DNA of 17,210 nt, taken from the NCBI GenBank assembly GCA_964603985.1, contig CAZRXG010000061.1, positions 1-17,210 of the forward strand, written 5' to 3'. The notes under the pieces are model-generated. The model ran no database searches, was not told the DNA's origin, and was given only the letters and a program-made list of their open reading frames with translations. A program made the translations under genes and the position numbers. Shown here piece by piece: positions 6,654 through 14,070 of this stretch. This DNA comes from CAZRXG01 sp964603985. GTDB taxonomy: Bacteria > Chloroflexota > Anaerolineae > Aggregatilineales > UBA3940. Numbering within the stretch: position 1 is the first letter of the stretch; each line of letters opens with the position of its first letter.

Positions 6654-8759
6654 CTATTCAAGGTCGTCTAAATCGTCGAGGTCGTCGAGGTCGTCAAGGT
6701 CGTCAAGCTGCTCATACGCCTCCCAGGGCTGGTCGCCACCGCGCTTGCGCCGCCGCTTGGCAACCACCCGCCCAAGCTCCTCATCGTAGACCAACTGGCG
6801 ACGCAGACGCTTCTTGCGCTCGCGACGAGCCTCCTCCTCGGCTTCTTTCCCGGCCCACGCATCTTCTTCACTTTCCTCTTCGGCGAAGACCGCTTCGACC
6901 TCAGGCTCTTCCGCCTCGACTTCCACAGGGGCAGGCTCCGCCTCCTGCTCGACGACGGCAGGCTCCTCCTCGGTCACGAGGCCGTCCTGTCCGGCCAGAC
7001 GGGCCACCAGCGCGGCACGCCTGGCCCGGGCCTCAGCAGCGGCCTGATCAAGCTCTGGCTCGGCCTCCGCTTCGGGCGAAGGCAACGGCTCCTCGGCCTC
7101 GACCGCCTCAGCTACCGGCTCTTCGGCGACGGCCTCGGCGGCCACAGCTTCCTCGTCAGCAATCTCGGCGACAGCGGCGTCCTCAGCAACCGCGACGGCC
7201 TCTGCCTCAGGCTCTCCTTCGAGCACGGCTTCCGCTTCCGGCTCGACCTCCTCGACAACCGGCTCGGGGAACTCAAGTGTGTCGATCATCTGCTCAACCG
7301 ACTCAAGCGCCACCGGGCCAAAGCCCGACACGTTGAGCAACTCCTGCGGTTCGAGGTAATACTGCTCCATCACCTGGCCGACCGTCTTATAGCCGGCCTC
7401 CGCCAGGATGTTGTAGACGCGCAGGGGAAGGTCGGTGTCATCCAGCGGATGCTGGTAGGCAGGCGCAGGCACCTGCTCGCGAGCGGCTTCCAACTGGCTG
7501 CGCCGCTCGGCGTGCTCGACCTCCTTCAAGTCCAGGCGGTAATTCTCGACCACCTCCAGGAAATCGATCAGCGTCTCATAGTCCTCCGGCATGACAGGCC
7601 GGTTGGCCTCTTTTTTGCCCATGATGTGGCGAACCTGGGCCATCGGCTCGGCGAGGGCCTGGAATAGTTCGGCCAACTCAGGCTCTTCGGTAACGTGGGC
7701 GAGCGCCTCCTCGGCGGACTCGGTGATGCTCTTGATATCGATCCGCCAGCCGGTTAACTTGGCAGCCAGACGCGCATTCTGGCCCTCGCGGCCAATCGCC
7801 AGCGAGAGTTGGTCGTCCGGGACGACGACGACAGCCGTCCGGCCGTGATCGGGGTCGTCATCGAGAAAGACGCCGCTGACGCGCGCCGGGCTGAGCGCCT
7901 TAGAGATGAAAAGCCTCTGGTCGGGGTTCCACTCGATGACATCGATCTTCTCGTTGTTAAGCTCCTTGACGATGCTCTGAATGCGCACGCCGCGCATGCC
8001 GACACACGCCCCAACCGGATCGGCCCCTTCCTGCAAGGCCGCCACAGCGACCTTCGAACGCGCGCCCGGCTCGCGGGCGATGTTCTTGATCTCGACGGTG
8101 CCGTTGTATATCTCCGGCACCTCGTACTCCAGCAGGCGGCGCAACATGTTGCGGTGGGTGCGGCTGACGATGATCTGGGGGCCGCGATTGGTCTTGCGGA
8201 CCTCCATGACGTAAGCGCGCACCTTGCTGTGCATACGGTAGCGCTCGCCGGGCATCTGCTGGCTCTGGGGCAAAATGGCCTCGATGCGGCCCAGGCCAAT
8301 CGTGACCACGCCGCCCGAATCGCTCTGCACGGTGCCCGTAATCAGGTCGCCGACGCGCTGGTGATACTCCTGGTACTGGGCCTCGCGCTCGGCCTCGCGC
8401 ATACGCTGGAGGATCACCTGTTTGGCCGTCTGAGCAGCAATACGCCCAAAGTTCTCGGGCGTGCTCTCGACGAGCACCATATCGCCTACCTGAGCATCGG
8501 GGTCAAACGCAACCGCTTCTTCGAGCAAGATCTCGGTCTGTTCGCTGTGAATGTCTTCGACGACTTCCTTCTCAACCCAGATGCTAGGGATGCCGGTCTG
8601 TTCGTCGATGCGGGCCTCCACTTGCTGCGACGAGCCAACGTTTGCATTGCGCCGATAGGCAGACACCAGCGCGGCCTGTAACGCCTCCATGATGACCTCA
8701 GGGGGCAGCTTGCGCACCTCAGCGATCTCGTTGAACGCTAAAAGAAAATCACTCTTCAT
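6654..8759 (-). CDS. nusA: Transcription termination/antitermination factor NusA with long acidic C-terminal tail
   Basis: NusA binds RNA polymerase and modulates pausing, termination and antitermination. Residues 1-130 form the RNAP-binding domain (MKSDFLLAFNEIAEVRKL start). S1 is at about 135-203, KH1 contains G-A-C-V-G-M-R-G-V-R-I (250-260) and KH2 contains L-A-I-G-R-E-G-Q-N-A-R-L-A-A-K-L-T-G-W (320-338). A helix-hairpin-helix-like region follows at about 445-495. Residues 499-640 are Glu/Ala/Val-rich, then comes a basic cluster (644-674) and a C-terminal run of Leu-Asp-Asp repeats (685-700). The total of 701 residues is well above the roughly 350-500 usual for NusA. The start is ATG 8759 by homology; the TTG frame from 8810 adds a non-homologous stretch. 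It is first in its operon, without rimP ahead of it. Confidence 0.96.
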   Translation of the reverse strand: MKSDFLLAFNEIAEVRKLPPEVIMEALQAALVSAYRRNANVGSSQQVEARIDEQTGIPSIWVEKEVVEDIHSEQTEILLEEAVAFDPDAQVGDMVLVESTPENFGRIAAQTAKQVILQRMREAEREAQYQEYHQRVGDLITGTVQSDSGGVVTIGLGRIEAILPQSQQMPGERYRMHSKVRAYVMEVRKTNRGPQIIVSRTHRNMLRRLLEYEVPEIYNGTVEIKNIAREPGARSKVAVAALQEGADPVGACVGMRGVRIQSIVKELNNEKIDVIEWNPDQRLFISKALSPARVSGVFLDDDPDHGRTAVVVVPDDQLSLAIGREGQNARLAAKLTGWRIDIKSITESAEEALAHVTEEPELAELFQALAEPMAQVRHIMGKKEANRPVMPEDYETLIDFLEVVENYRLDLKEVEHAERRSQLEAAREQVPAPAYQHPLDDTDLPLRVYNILAEAGYKTVGQVMEQYYLEPQELLNVSGFGPVALESVEQMIDTLEFPEPVVEEVEPEAEAVLEGEPEAEAVAVAEDAAVAEIADEEAVAAEAVAEEPVAEAVEAEEPLPSPEAEAEPELDQAAAEARARRAALVARLAGQDGLVTEEEPAVVEQEAEPAPVEVEAEEPEVEAVFAEEESEEDAWAGKEAEEEARRERKKRLRRQLVYDEELGRVVAKRRRKRGGDQPWEAYEQLDDLDDLDDLDDLDDLE
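6661..6705. repeat. 9-bp tandem repeat encoding the Leu-Asp-Asp tail of NusA
   Basis: Five 9-bp units (AGGTCGTCA and variants) run from 6661 to 6705 at the 3' end of nusA. Each encodes Asp-Asp-Leu on the minus strand. The units differ at one to three bases, so the tract is probably expanding and contracting by slippage while staying in frame. Confidence 0.85.
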
Positions 8760-8834
8760 CGCACCAGCGACTCCATAAACTATCCGACGGCGAATAGACC
8801 GCCTAGCCAACTCAGGGCCGTAGATCGCGACTCC

Positions 8835-8860
8835 AGATCACGCGGCAAGCGTCGTGATCC
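8835..8860 (-). other. Second hairpin in the nusA leader
   Basis: GATCACG (8836-8842) and its complement CGTGATC (8853-8859) form a 7-bp stem with a 10-nt loop, extended by one G-U pair in the RNA. It lies directly between the T-tract of the leader terminator and nusA. It may help isolate or pair against the terminator; its role is unknown. Confidence 0.45.
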
Positions 8861-8903
8861 ACCAAAACTTCAAAAACGAAACGTGGGCGGGACCCACGTT
8901 TCG
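8861..8903 (-). terminator. Strong intrinsic terminator within the nusA leader (putative attenuator)
   Basis: CGAAACGTGGG (8877-8887) and CCCACGTTTCG (8893-8903) form a perfect 11-bp stem around a 5-nt loop. On the minus strand the stem is followed at once by TTTTT, then GAAG and TTTT (8863-8876). The plus-strand direction has no T-run, so it acts leftward, toward nusA. No minus-strand gene lies upstream of it within the 400 nt before the divergent gene. It must therefore control read-through into nusA or end a small RNA of about 60 nt. It lies about 100 nt before the nusA start. Confidence 0.8.
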
Positions 8904-8934
8904 GAAAGGGCGTTATAGTACTCCGGACATAAAG

Positions 8935-8964
8935 AGTATAACACATCCCCCCCTGAGTTTGCAA
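8935..8964 (-). promoter_or_regulatory. Probable nusA operon promoter (extended -10)
   Basis: On the minus strand TTGCAA (8959-8964, four of six) is followed by an 18-bp spacer and TATACT (8935-8940, five of six). The -10 box is preceded by TGT, an extended -10 element. The predicted start near 8928 lies about 25 nt before the leader terminator and about 170 nt before nusA. I saw no comparable promoter between the terminator and nusA. Confidence 0.55.
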
Positions 8965-8993
8965 AAAAGATCGCGGGGCTGGGCATCGAGGAA

Positions 8994-9127
8994 TGCCCTC
9001 ACCCCTGCGCGTACTCCGCGCGTGCGCGGAGTGCGCGCTTTCCCCTCTCCCGCCCGCGCTCTTCGAGCGCTGGGAGAGGGGCTGTCGCGGGGCGACCGGA
9101 GGTCGCAGCGAGACAGGGGTGAGGGCA
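8994..9127. mobile_element. 134-bp palindromic element with terminal inverted repeats (MITE/REP-like)
   Basis: The ends are a perfect 14-bp inverted repeat, TGCCCTCACCCCTG (8994-9007) and its complement (9114-9127). Three nested hairpins fill the interior. The first is 9007-9038, a 15-bp stem with one G-T pair and a 2-nt loop. The second is 9042-9081, with CCCCTCTCCC/GGGAGAGGGG outside and GCGCTC/GAGCGC inside. The third is 9092-9106, GCGACC/GGTCGC. There is no reading frame of note. Elements with CCCTCACCCC and CCCCTCTCCC ends recur in many bacterial genomes, so this is probably a non-autonomous, structured dispersed repeat. A further 6-bp hairpin (8981-8998) overlaps its left end. I saw no clear target duplication. 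Confidence 0.65.
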
Positions 9128-9312
9128 AAGCCCGCGACTATACTCCGCAGTTGTCTCGCGACTTTCCTCACCCATACGGAACCGACCGCATGCAGACACC
9201 ACGACGGGGAAATCGCCAGCCCGCCGATGACGGGTTACAATTGCGACAGGGTACAGACGACAATCAACGAAGCAAAGCTTTTGTCCATCTTGCACACCAG
9301 AACGGAGCTAGC

Positions 9313-10221
9313 ATGGAAAAGATCGACTATCTGGGCTGGCCGAACTGCTACCGGCTCAGCAACAACGTGGTTGACCTGATCGTCACGACCGACGTGGGGC
9401 CGCGCGTCATCCGCTTCGGGTTTACCGGCGAGGAAAACGCCTTCAAAGAGGTCAAAGAACACGCCGGGCTGACGGGCGGTGACGAGTGGCGACTTTACGG
9501 CGGGCACCGCCTGTGGCACGCGCCGGAATCACTGCCGCGCAGCTACCAGTTGGACAACACCCCGGTCGAGATCGAAGAGGACAGCGGCGTGGTACGCGTG
9601 ACACAGCCCACCGAACCAGCAACCGGCATCCAGAAGCAGATCGAGCTGCGGCTGTGGCCGGGTGAGGCACACGTCACGGTGACGCACCGGCTGACCAACC
9701 ACAGCCTGTGGCCGGTCGAGCTTGCGCCGTGGGCGCTCTCGGTGATGGCGGCAGGGGGGACGGGGATCATGCCGCTGCCGCCGCGTGGCCCGCACCCGGA
9801 AAACTTGCTGCCAACGTCGTCGTTCACAGTGTGGCCGTACACCGACATGGCCGATCCGCGCTGGACATGGGGCACGAAATACATCCTTCTGCGGCAGGAC
9901 CCAGAGGCGGAAATTTCACAGAAGGGCGGGCTGAGCAGGTCGCAGGGGTGGACGGCATACGCACGCGATGGGCTGCTGTTCGTGAAGCTGTTCGAGACGG
10001 TCGAGGGAGCACGCTACCCCGACCTCGGCTGCTCGCTGGAGCTTTACACCGACGCCGGGATTCTGGAGGTCGAGACGTTAGCGCCGCTGAGGGTTCTGGA
10101 GCCGGAGGCAAGCGTCGAGCACGTCGAGGAGTGGCACCTGTTCCAGGACGTGCGGACGCCGACGAACGACAAAGAAGTCGACGAACACGTGCTGCCCAAA
10201 GTCCGGGCGGTGAAGCCGTAG
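9313..10221 (+). CDS. DUF4380-like protein (galactose-mutarotase-like beta-sandwich)
   Basis: The 302-residue product lacks a signal peptide and membrane segments, so it is probably cytoplasmic. The sequence N-N-V-V-D-L-I-V-T-T-D-V-G-P-R-V-I-R-F-G-F (19-39), then G-G-H-R-L-W-H-A-P-E (about 63-72), alternates beta strands with Trp/His/Arg-rich loops. That is typical of DUF4380 and related aldose-epimerase-like sugar-binding folds. Catalytic activity is unproven; it might bind or isomerise a sugar. I choose ATG 9313 because GGAG sits 7 nt upstream and the family begins just before this Tyr-Arg-Leu segment; the frame open to 8854 covers the repeat element and is not credible. It is the only plus-strand gene, divergent from nusA, and converges with the Clp-N gene 7 nt away. 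The 185 nt before it (9128-9312) show no convincing promoter. Confidence 0.72.
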   Translation: MEKIDYLGWPNCYRLSNNVVDLIVTTDVGPRVIRFGFTGEENAFKEVKEHAGLTGGDEWRLYGGHRLWHAPESLPRSYQLDNTPVEIEEDSGVVRVTQPTEPATGIQKQIELRLWPGEAHVTVTHRLTNHSLWPVELAPWALSVMAAGGTGIMPLPPRGPHPENLLPTSSFTVWPYTDMADPRWTWGTKYILLRQDPEAEISQKGGLSRSQGWTAYARDGLLFVKLFETVEGARYPDLGCSLELYTDAGILEVETLAPLRVLEPEASVEHVEEWHLFQDVRTPTNDKEVDEHVLPKVRAVKP

Positions 10222-10228
10222 GCCGCGA

Positions 10229-11155
10229 TCAGCGCACGACCGGGGGCGGTATCACGTCCTCCAGGGCGTCGGTCAGGTCGGCCTGAGAGACGCCGAGATC
10301 GGCCAGCACGTCGAGGGCGGCGTGACGCTCGGCACGCGCCAGCCCCATCGCCAGATGGATCGGCGCGACGGCCAGATGCCCCCGGTTCCAGGCCTCGCCG
10401 ATGGCATAGCCGAGTATGCGCTGCACCTCCTCGGCGAGCGGCAGGCGGCCTTTGGCATACACGGGGGTTGCGGCCTGGGTGGACTGGCGGAAGATCAGAT
10501 CGGCAGTGAGGCCAAACTGCCCGGCGAGCACGTCCTGGGCGGGACCGCTCAGCGACAGCATGGCGGCCAGCAGGTGCAGACTTGAAACCCGACCGGCCCC
10601 CTGGCGGCGCGCGGTGTCGGTGGCGAGGCTCAGCAGCCAGGCACCCTCCAGCGTGAAACGGTAGGCGTGGGTCGCCTCTTCGCGGATGGCCGTCGGTGGG
10701 GCGGCCTGCTGGAGCGCGTAAAGCTGGTTGAGCACGTCGTTGGGATCGACGCGCAGGGAGGCCAGCACCTCGTCAACTGAGGTGGGCACGGCGATGATGC
10801 CGTACAGCAGATGCTCGGTATCGAGCACGCGGTGCCCCCACTCCTGGGCAGCGTTGACGGCGCGCTCGATGGCGTCGCGGGACTCGTCGGCCAGATCGAT
10901 GCGACCCTTCGAGGTGCGGTCGTGGGGAGCCGCCGCCTCGGACAGAAACTCGTGCAGCATCTCGGCGGCGATGCCCAGGCTGTCCAGGACGGCTCCGGCC
11001 AGCCCCTTGCTCTCACGCGAGAGGGCGTAGAGCAGGTGCTGGCAGGTCACAAAGCCGTGTCCCAGCCCATCGGCCTCGTCGGAGGCGAAGGCCAGGACAC
11101 GCTCAAAACGCTCGGTGGGGGCCGGAAGTTGCGGCGTCTCCTCCGATCCGGTCAT
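10229..11155 (-). CDS. Stand-alone double Clp-N (Clp repeat) domain protein
   Basis: The 308 residues contain four Clp R-type helical repeats and nothing else. Each has the G-x3-V-x3-H-L(L) core: G32-H-G-F-V-T-C-Q-H-L-L, G107-H-R-V-L-D-T-E-H-L-L, G186-A-G-R-V-S-S-L-H-L-L and G259-H-L-A-V-A-P-I-H-L. Pairs of such repeats form the N-terminal domain of ClpA/ClpC, which binds adaptors and substrates. There is no Walker A motif and no AAA domain, so this is not an unfoldase. It resembles ClpS-partner or ClpC-N-like proteins that act as scaffold, sensor or adaptor. The ATG overlaps the upstream gene's stop by 4 nt (ATGA), implying coupled translation and joint function with the membrane coiled-coil protein. 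Confidence 0.85.
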   Translation of the reverse strand: MTGSEETPQLPAPTERFERVLAFASDEADGLGHGFVTCQHLLYALSRESKGLAGAVLDSLGIAAEMLHEFLSEAAAPHDRTSKGRIDLADESRDAIERAVNAAQEWGHRVLDTEHLLYGIIAVPTSVDEVLASLRVDPNDVLNQLYALQQAAPPTAIREEATHAYRFTLEGAWLLSLATDTARRQGAGRVSSLHLLAAMLSLSGPAQDVLAGQFGLTADLIFRQSTQAATPVYAKGRLPLAEEVQRILGYAIGEAWNRGHLAVAPIHLAMGLARAERHAALDVLADLGVSQADLTDALEDVIPPPVVR

Positions 11156-12288
11156 ACGCGCGCGCCCATGCGTGTCTGAAGCTCCTGGATGCGCGCCCGG
11201 ATGAGCGCCCGCTCGTCCAGCGCCTCCTCGACGGGCGTCTCCAGCTTATCCTGATAGGTGCCCTCAAAGGTGGTGAACCCGGCCAGCACATCGTGGGCGG
11301 GGTCGATCAGGTGGTCGGTGACGGGGTTGAGCAGGACGCCGAACAGGTTATCGTCCTCTTCGTCGCCGAACCACGCGGCCAATGGGTCGAGGATATCGGT
11401 GTTGATGCCCTCAACCAGATCGGGCAGGCTGTTGATCACGGTTTGCATGGCGTCCATGCCTGCACGGGCCTTGTCGCCCGCGCCGAAGGGCAGGCGGTTC
11501 AGCACCCACAGGACGAACTCGGCGACCTTGGTGGTGAAGGGATCGGCAGCGCCGACCACCTCTTCGACCTTCTCGGTCAGCCACTCAAGGTCATCGGCCA
11601 GGCGGCTGACCTTGCCCTGCAACCAGCGGACACCGTCCTGGGGGCTGGGCAGCGCGAAGATGAACTTATCGAGCGCCGCCTGCCCCTTCGCCAGGCCGGA
11701 TTGCAGCAGGCCCAGCACGCCGAGCATCGTCTTGAGGGCATCCGCGACGAGCGTCATCCCGCCGCGCACCAGATCGTCCAGCCCGATCTGGTCGAGCGTC
11801 TGCCACAGGCCGGTCAGCTCGCGCAGATCGGCGATCTCGGCCTGGGCTGCCTCAAGCTGGGCGCGCAGACTTTCGTAGGCGCTGTCGCCCGCGTTCAGGT
11901 CGCTGAGCAGTTGATCGCGCTCGGCGGTCATGGCGGTAAGCTGGTACTCCAGGTCGGCGATGCGCTCAACCAGCGAGGCCACGTCAGTAGAATCGTCGTC
12001 CCCGCCGATCAGGCTGCCGTGCGGAAGCACGACAATGGGCTGGTCGTCGCGGCGCCGACTGAGCAGCAGGGCGGCGCTCCCACCCAGGGCCAGCGCGGCC
12101 ACGCCGCCGACCGTCAGCCGGGTGATGAACTGCCGCCGCCCGACGTTCACCTCGGCGTCGGGCTGCGCGTCGGCAGGCTCCTCCTCGCCGGGCAGGGTGG
12201 GGAGGTTCATCAGGGTATGGTCGTCAAACTCGGCGACGACCTCACCGTCAACTACCTCTTCCTTTTTCTTGGGTTTCTCTTCCGGCAT
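11152..12288 (-). CDS. Membrane protein with twin-Arg-like anchor and coiled coil, function unknown
   Basis: I do not recognise a family for this 378-residue product. Residues 1-49 are charged and acidic. G-R51-R52-Q-F-I-T followed by a hydrophobic stretch (58-76) and R78-R79-R80 resembles a twin-arginine signal or an internal signal anchor. Residues about 100-150 form a coiled coil (L-V-E-R-I-A-D-L-E-Y-Q-L and later A-Q-L-E-A-A-Q-A-E-I-A-D-L). The C-terminal 220 residues are mainly amphipathic helices. ATG 12288 is chosen because GGGAG (12297-12301) lies 8 nt upstream; the TTG at 12303 overlaps that site. The Clp-N gene follows with a 4-nt overlap. A 94-nt spacer with a strong hairpin separates it from era. 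Confidence 0.7.
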   Translation of the reverse strand: MPEEKPKKKEEVVDGEVVAEFDDHTLMNLPTLPGEEEPADAQPDAEVNVGRRQFITRLTVGGVAALALGGSAALLLSRRRDDQPIVVLPHGSLIGGDDDSTDVASLVERIADLEYQLTAMTAERDQLLSDLNAGDSAYESLRAQLEAAQAEIADLRELTGLWQTLDQIGLDDLVRGGMTLVADALKTMLGVLGLLQSGLAKGQAALDKFIFALPSPQDGVRWLQGKVSRLADDLEWLTEKVEEVVGAADPFTTKVAEFVLWVLNRLPFGAGDKARAGMDAMQTVINSLPDLVEGINTDILDPLAAWFGDEEDDNLFGVLLNPVTDHLIDPAHDVLAGFTTFEGTYQDKLETPVEEALDERALIRARIQELQTRMGARV

Positions 12289-12315
12289 ATCACTTACTCC
12301 CAAAGGGGCCGGTCA

Positions 12316-12346
12316 CGCGGGGCAGACACGCAGGTCTACCCCCGCG
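12316..12346 (-). terminator. Strong GC hairpin between era and the coiled-coil gene
   Basis: CGCGGGG (12316-12322) and CCCCGCG (12340-12346) form a 7-bp stem with an inner AGAC/GTCT stem. No T-run follows, so it is not a classical intrinsic terminator. It may reduce read-through, protect the era 3' end or mark an RNA processing site. Another small inverted repeat, AGACT/AGTCT, lies at 12360-12371. Confidence 0.4.
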
Positions 12347-12382
12347 CCGTGCCAATACAGACTACAGTCTTAACAACGGTTA

Positions 12383-13327
12383 TCAGCGCTTGCGATGGTA
12401 CCCCAACCGCCGCAGAGCGCGCTCGTCCTTGCGCCAGTTCTTCAGCACCTTAACCCACAACTCCAGGTAAACGCGCGTGCCCAGCACCTCCTCAAGCTCC
12501 GGGCGGGCCATCTGGCCGAGCTTCTTGAGCATCTGCCCGCCGCGCCCGATGACGATGCCTTTCTGGCTGTCGCGCTCGACGTAGATCGTGGCCGCGATGT
12601 AGGTCACGTCTTCATCCCGCTCTTTGAACTGATCGACCTGCACGGCCAGGGAATGGGGGATCTCCTGCTCGAACAGACGCAGCGCCTTCTCGCGGATGAC
12701 CTCGGCGGCGCTGTCACGCAGCCGGGTGTCGGTCAGTTGATCGGGTGGATAGTAGCGCGGGCCGGGGGGCAGTGAATCGATGATCAGGCGAAATAACTCG
12801 TCGCGGTTGGTGCCGTCGGTGGCGCTGACCAGCAGCGGCTCGGCGGCGGGGACGAGGGCGTGATAGGCGGCGGCGTGCACACGGGCCTGTTCCTGGTCAA
12901 GCAGGTCGCACTTGTTGAGGGCCAGCAGGGCCGGGACGCCCGACTCACGGACGGCTTCGGCGATGGCCTCGTCGGCGCGGTTGGGCATCTCGGAAACATC
13001 GACCATGAAGAGCACCAGATCGGCGTCGGGGATGGCGTCGGTCGCCACCTCGACCATGTACTCGCCCAGCTTGCTGCGCGCCCGGTGGATGCCGGGCGTG
13101 TCGACGAAGATGATCTGTGCCTCCGGCAGGGTCAGGATGCCAAGCTGGCGCCGACGGGTGGTCTGTGGCTTGGGGGAGACAATTGCCAGCTTCTCGCCGA
13201 GAAAGACGTTCATCAGCGTCGATTTGCCGACGTTGGGCTTGCCGATGACCGCCACGAACCCGGCGCGGTGGCCGGTGGGCAGATCGTCGTCCAGCAGCGG
13301 GGCATCGAAGCCGGTTGAGTCGCTCAT
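12383..13327 (-). CDS. era: GTPase Era (16S rRNA-binding ribosome assembly factor)
   Basis: Era binds the 3' end of 16S rRNA and helps 30S maturation. The 314-residue product has the GTPase motifs G-K-P-N-V-G-K-S (29-36), the effector segment P-Q-T-T-R-R-R (54-60), D-T-P-G (76-79) and N-K-C-D (137-140). The C-terminal KH domain holds V-I-G-R-G-G-Q-M-L-K-K-L-G (about 255-275). It is slightly longer than typical (about 300) because of an N-terminal extension of some 20 residues. The ATG shares one base with the yhhQ stop (TGATG), so translation is coupled. No ybeY, recO or rnc lies next to it, unlike in many bacteria. Confidence 0.97.
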   Translation of the reverse strand: MSDSTGFDAPLLDDDLPTGHRAGFVAVIGKPNVGKSTLMNVFLGEKLAIVSPKPQTTRRRQLGILTLPEAQIIFVDTPGIHRARSKLGEYMVEVATDAIPDADLVLFMVDVSEMPNRADEAIAEAVRESGVPALLALNKCDLLDQEQARVHAAAYHALVPAAEPLLVSATDGTNRDELFRLIIDSLPPGPRYYPPDQLTDTRLRDSAAEVIREKALRLFEQEIPHSLAVQVDQFKERDEDVTYIAATIYVERDSQKGIVIGRGGQMLKKLGQMARPELEEVLGTRVYLELWVKVLKNWRKDERALRRLGYHRKR

Positions 13328-14061
13328 CAGGCCCCCAGCTTGAAGGGGTTGAAGTCGGTGTCGTAGTCGTAGTAGTCTTCGCTCTCCGCGCGCTTGAGCA
13401 GGTTGATCATCCGGTACGTCAGGGGGGTCATGATGGCTTCAATCCCGACCTTGAAGATGTAGTTGGAGACGATCAGGGTGAGAGCAATCGACCAGGGAAA
13501 GACCCCAAACGTCGTGGCGATCAGGACGAAGAGGGTGGTGTCAACCCCTTCGCCGACCAGCGTCGAGCCGATGGTGCGCGTCCACAGGAAGCGGCCCTGC
13601 GACCAGATCTTCATGCGGGCCATGACGTAGCTGTTGGAGAACTCACCGGCGAAGTAGGCGACCAGGCTGGCGACGATGATCCCACCGCTGGAGACGCCGC
13701 CCAGGACTGCATCGTAGTTGGCCTGGCCGACGGCCTGCCTCCACTCGGCTTCGCCGGGCATCAGGCTGACGACCCACAGCGTGAAGGCCATCAGCGCAGC
13801 CGCGCCGAACCCGGCCCAGATCACGCGGCGCGAGCGCCGGTAGCCGTAGACCTCGGTCAGCACGTCGCCGAAGATGTAGCTGATCGGGAAGAGCAGCGTC
13901 CCGGCGTCAAAGGCCAGGGGCAGCGGGCCGAGGCTGACGCCCCAGTCGATGATCTTGGCCGACGACGCAATGTTGCTGACCAGCAGCACGGTGACGAACA
14001 GCGCCATGATCAGGTCGTAGTAGCGGTACGGGCGGCGTGGGTCGCGCGCTCCCTGCTCCAC
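13327..14061 (-). CDS. yhhQ: Queuosine precursor transporter (YhhQ/QPTR, PF02592)
   Basis: This integral membrane protein takes up queuosine precursors such as preQ0 or preQ1 for tRNA queuosine salvage. The 244 residues hold about six membrane segments (roughly 14-33, 50-68, 79-100, 120-142, 163-188 and 191-214). The family signature D-V-L-T-E-V-Y-G-Y-R-R-S-R-R-V-I-W is at 66-82. The start is GTG 14061, with GGGGG a few bases upstream, 9 nt past the preceding stop. The tail is acidic and Tyr-rich (227-236). No preQ1 riboswitch-like pseudoknot was recognised upstream. It overlaps era by one base. Confidence 0.92.
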   Translation of the reverse strand: MEQGARDPRRPYRYYDLIMALFVTVLLVSNIASSAKIIDWGVSLGPLPLAFDAGTLLFPISYIFGDVLTEVYGYRRSRRVIWAGFGAAALMAFTLWVVSLMPGEAEWRQAVGQANYDAVLGGVSSGGIIVASLVAYFAGEFSNSYVMARMKIWSQGRFLWTRTIGSTLVGEGVDTTLFVLIATTFGVFPWSIALTLIVSNYIFKVGIEAIMTPLTYRMINLLKRAESEDYYDYDTDFNPFKLGA

Positions 14062-14070
14062 AACAACCCC

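Noticed and set aside
8760..8810. Upstream TTG start for nusA (17 extra residues)
   Set aside because: The extension is basic, unlike any NusA N-terminus; ATG 8759 gives the family start MKSDF.
8994..9127. Possible structured non-coding RNA gene instead of a repeat element
   Set aside because: The terminal inverted repeats fit a repeat family better, and no promoter or terminator brackets the stretch; kept as a mobile-element call.
8854..9312. Longer N-terminus for the DUF4380-like protein
   Set aside because: It would translate the palindromic repeat element; ATG 9313 has its own ribosome binding site.
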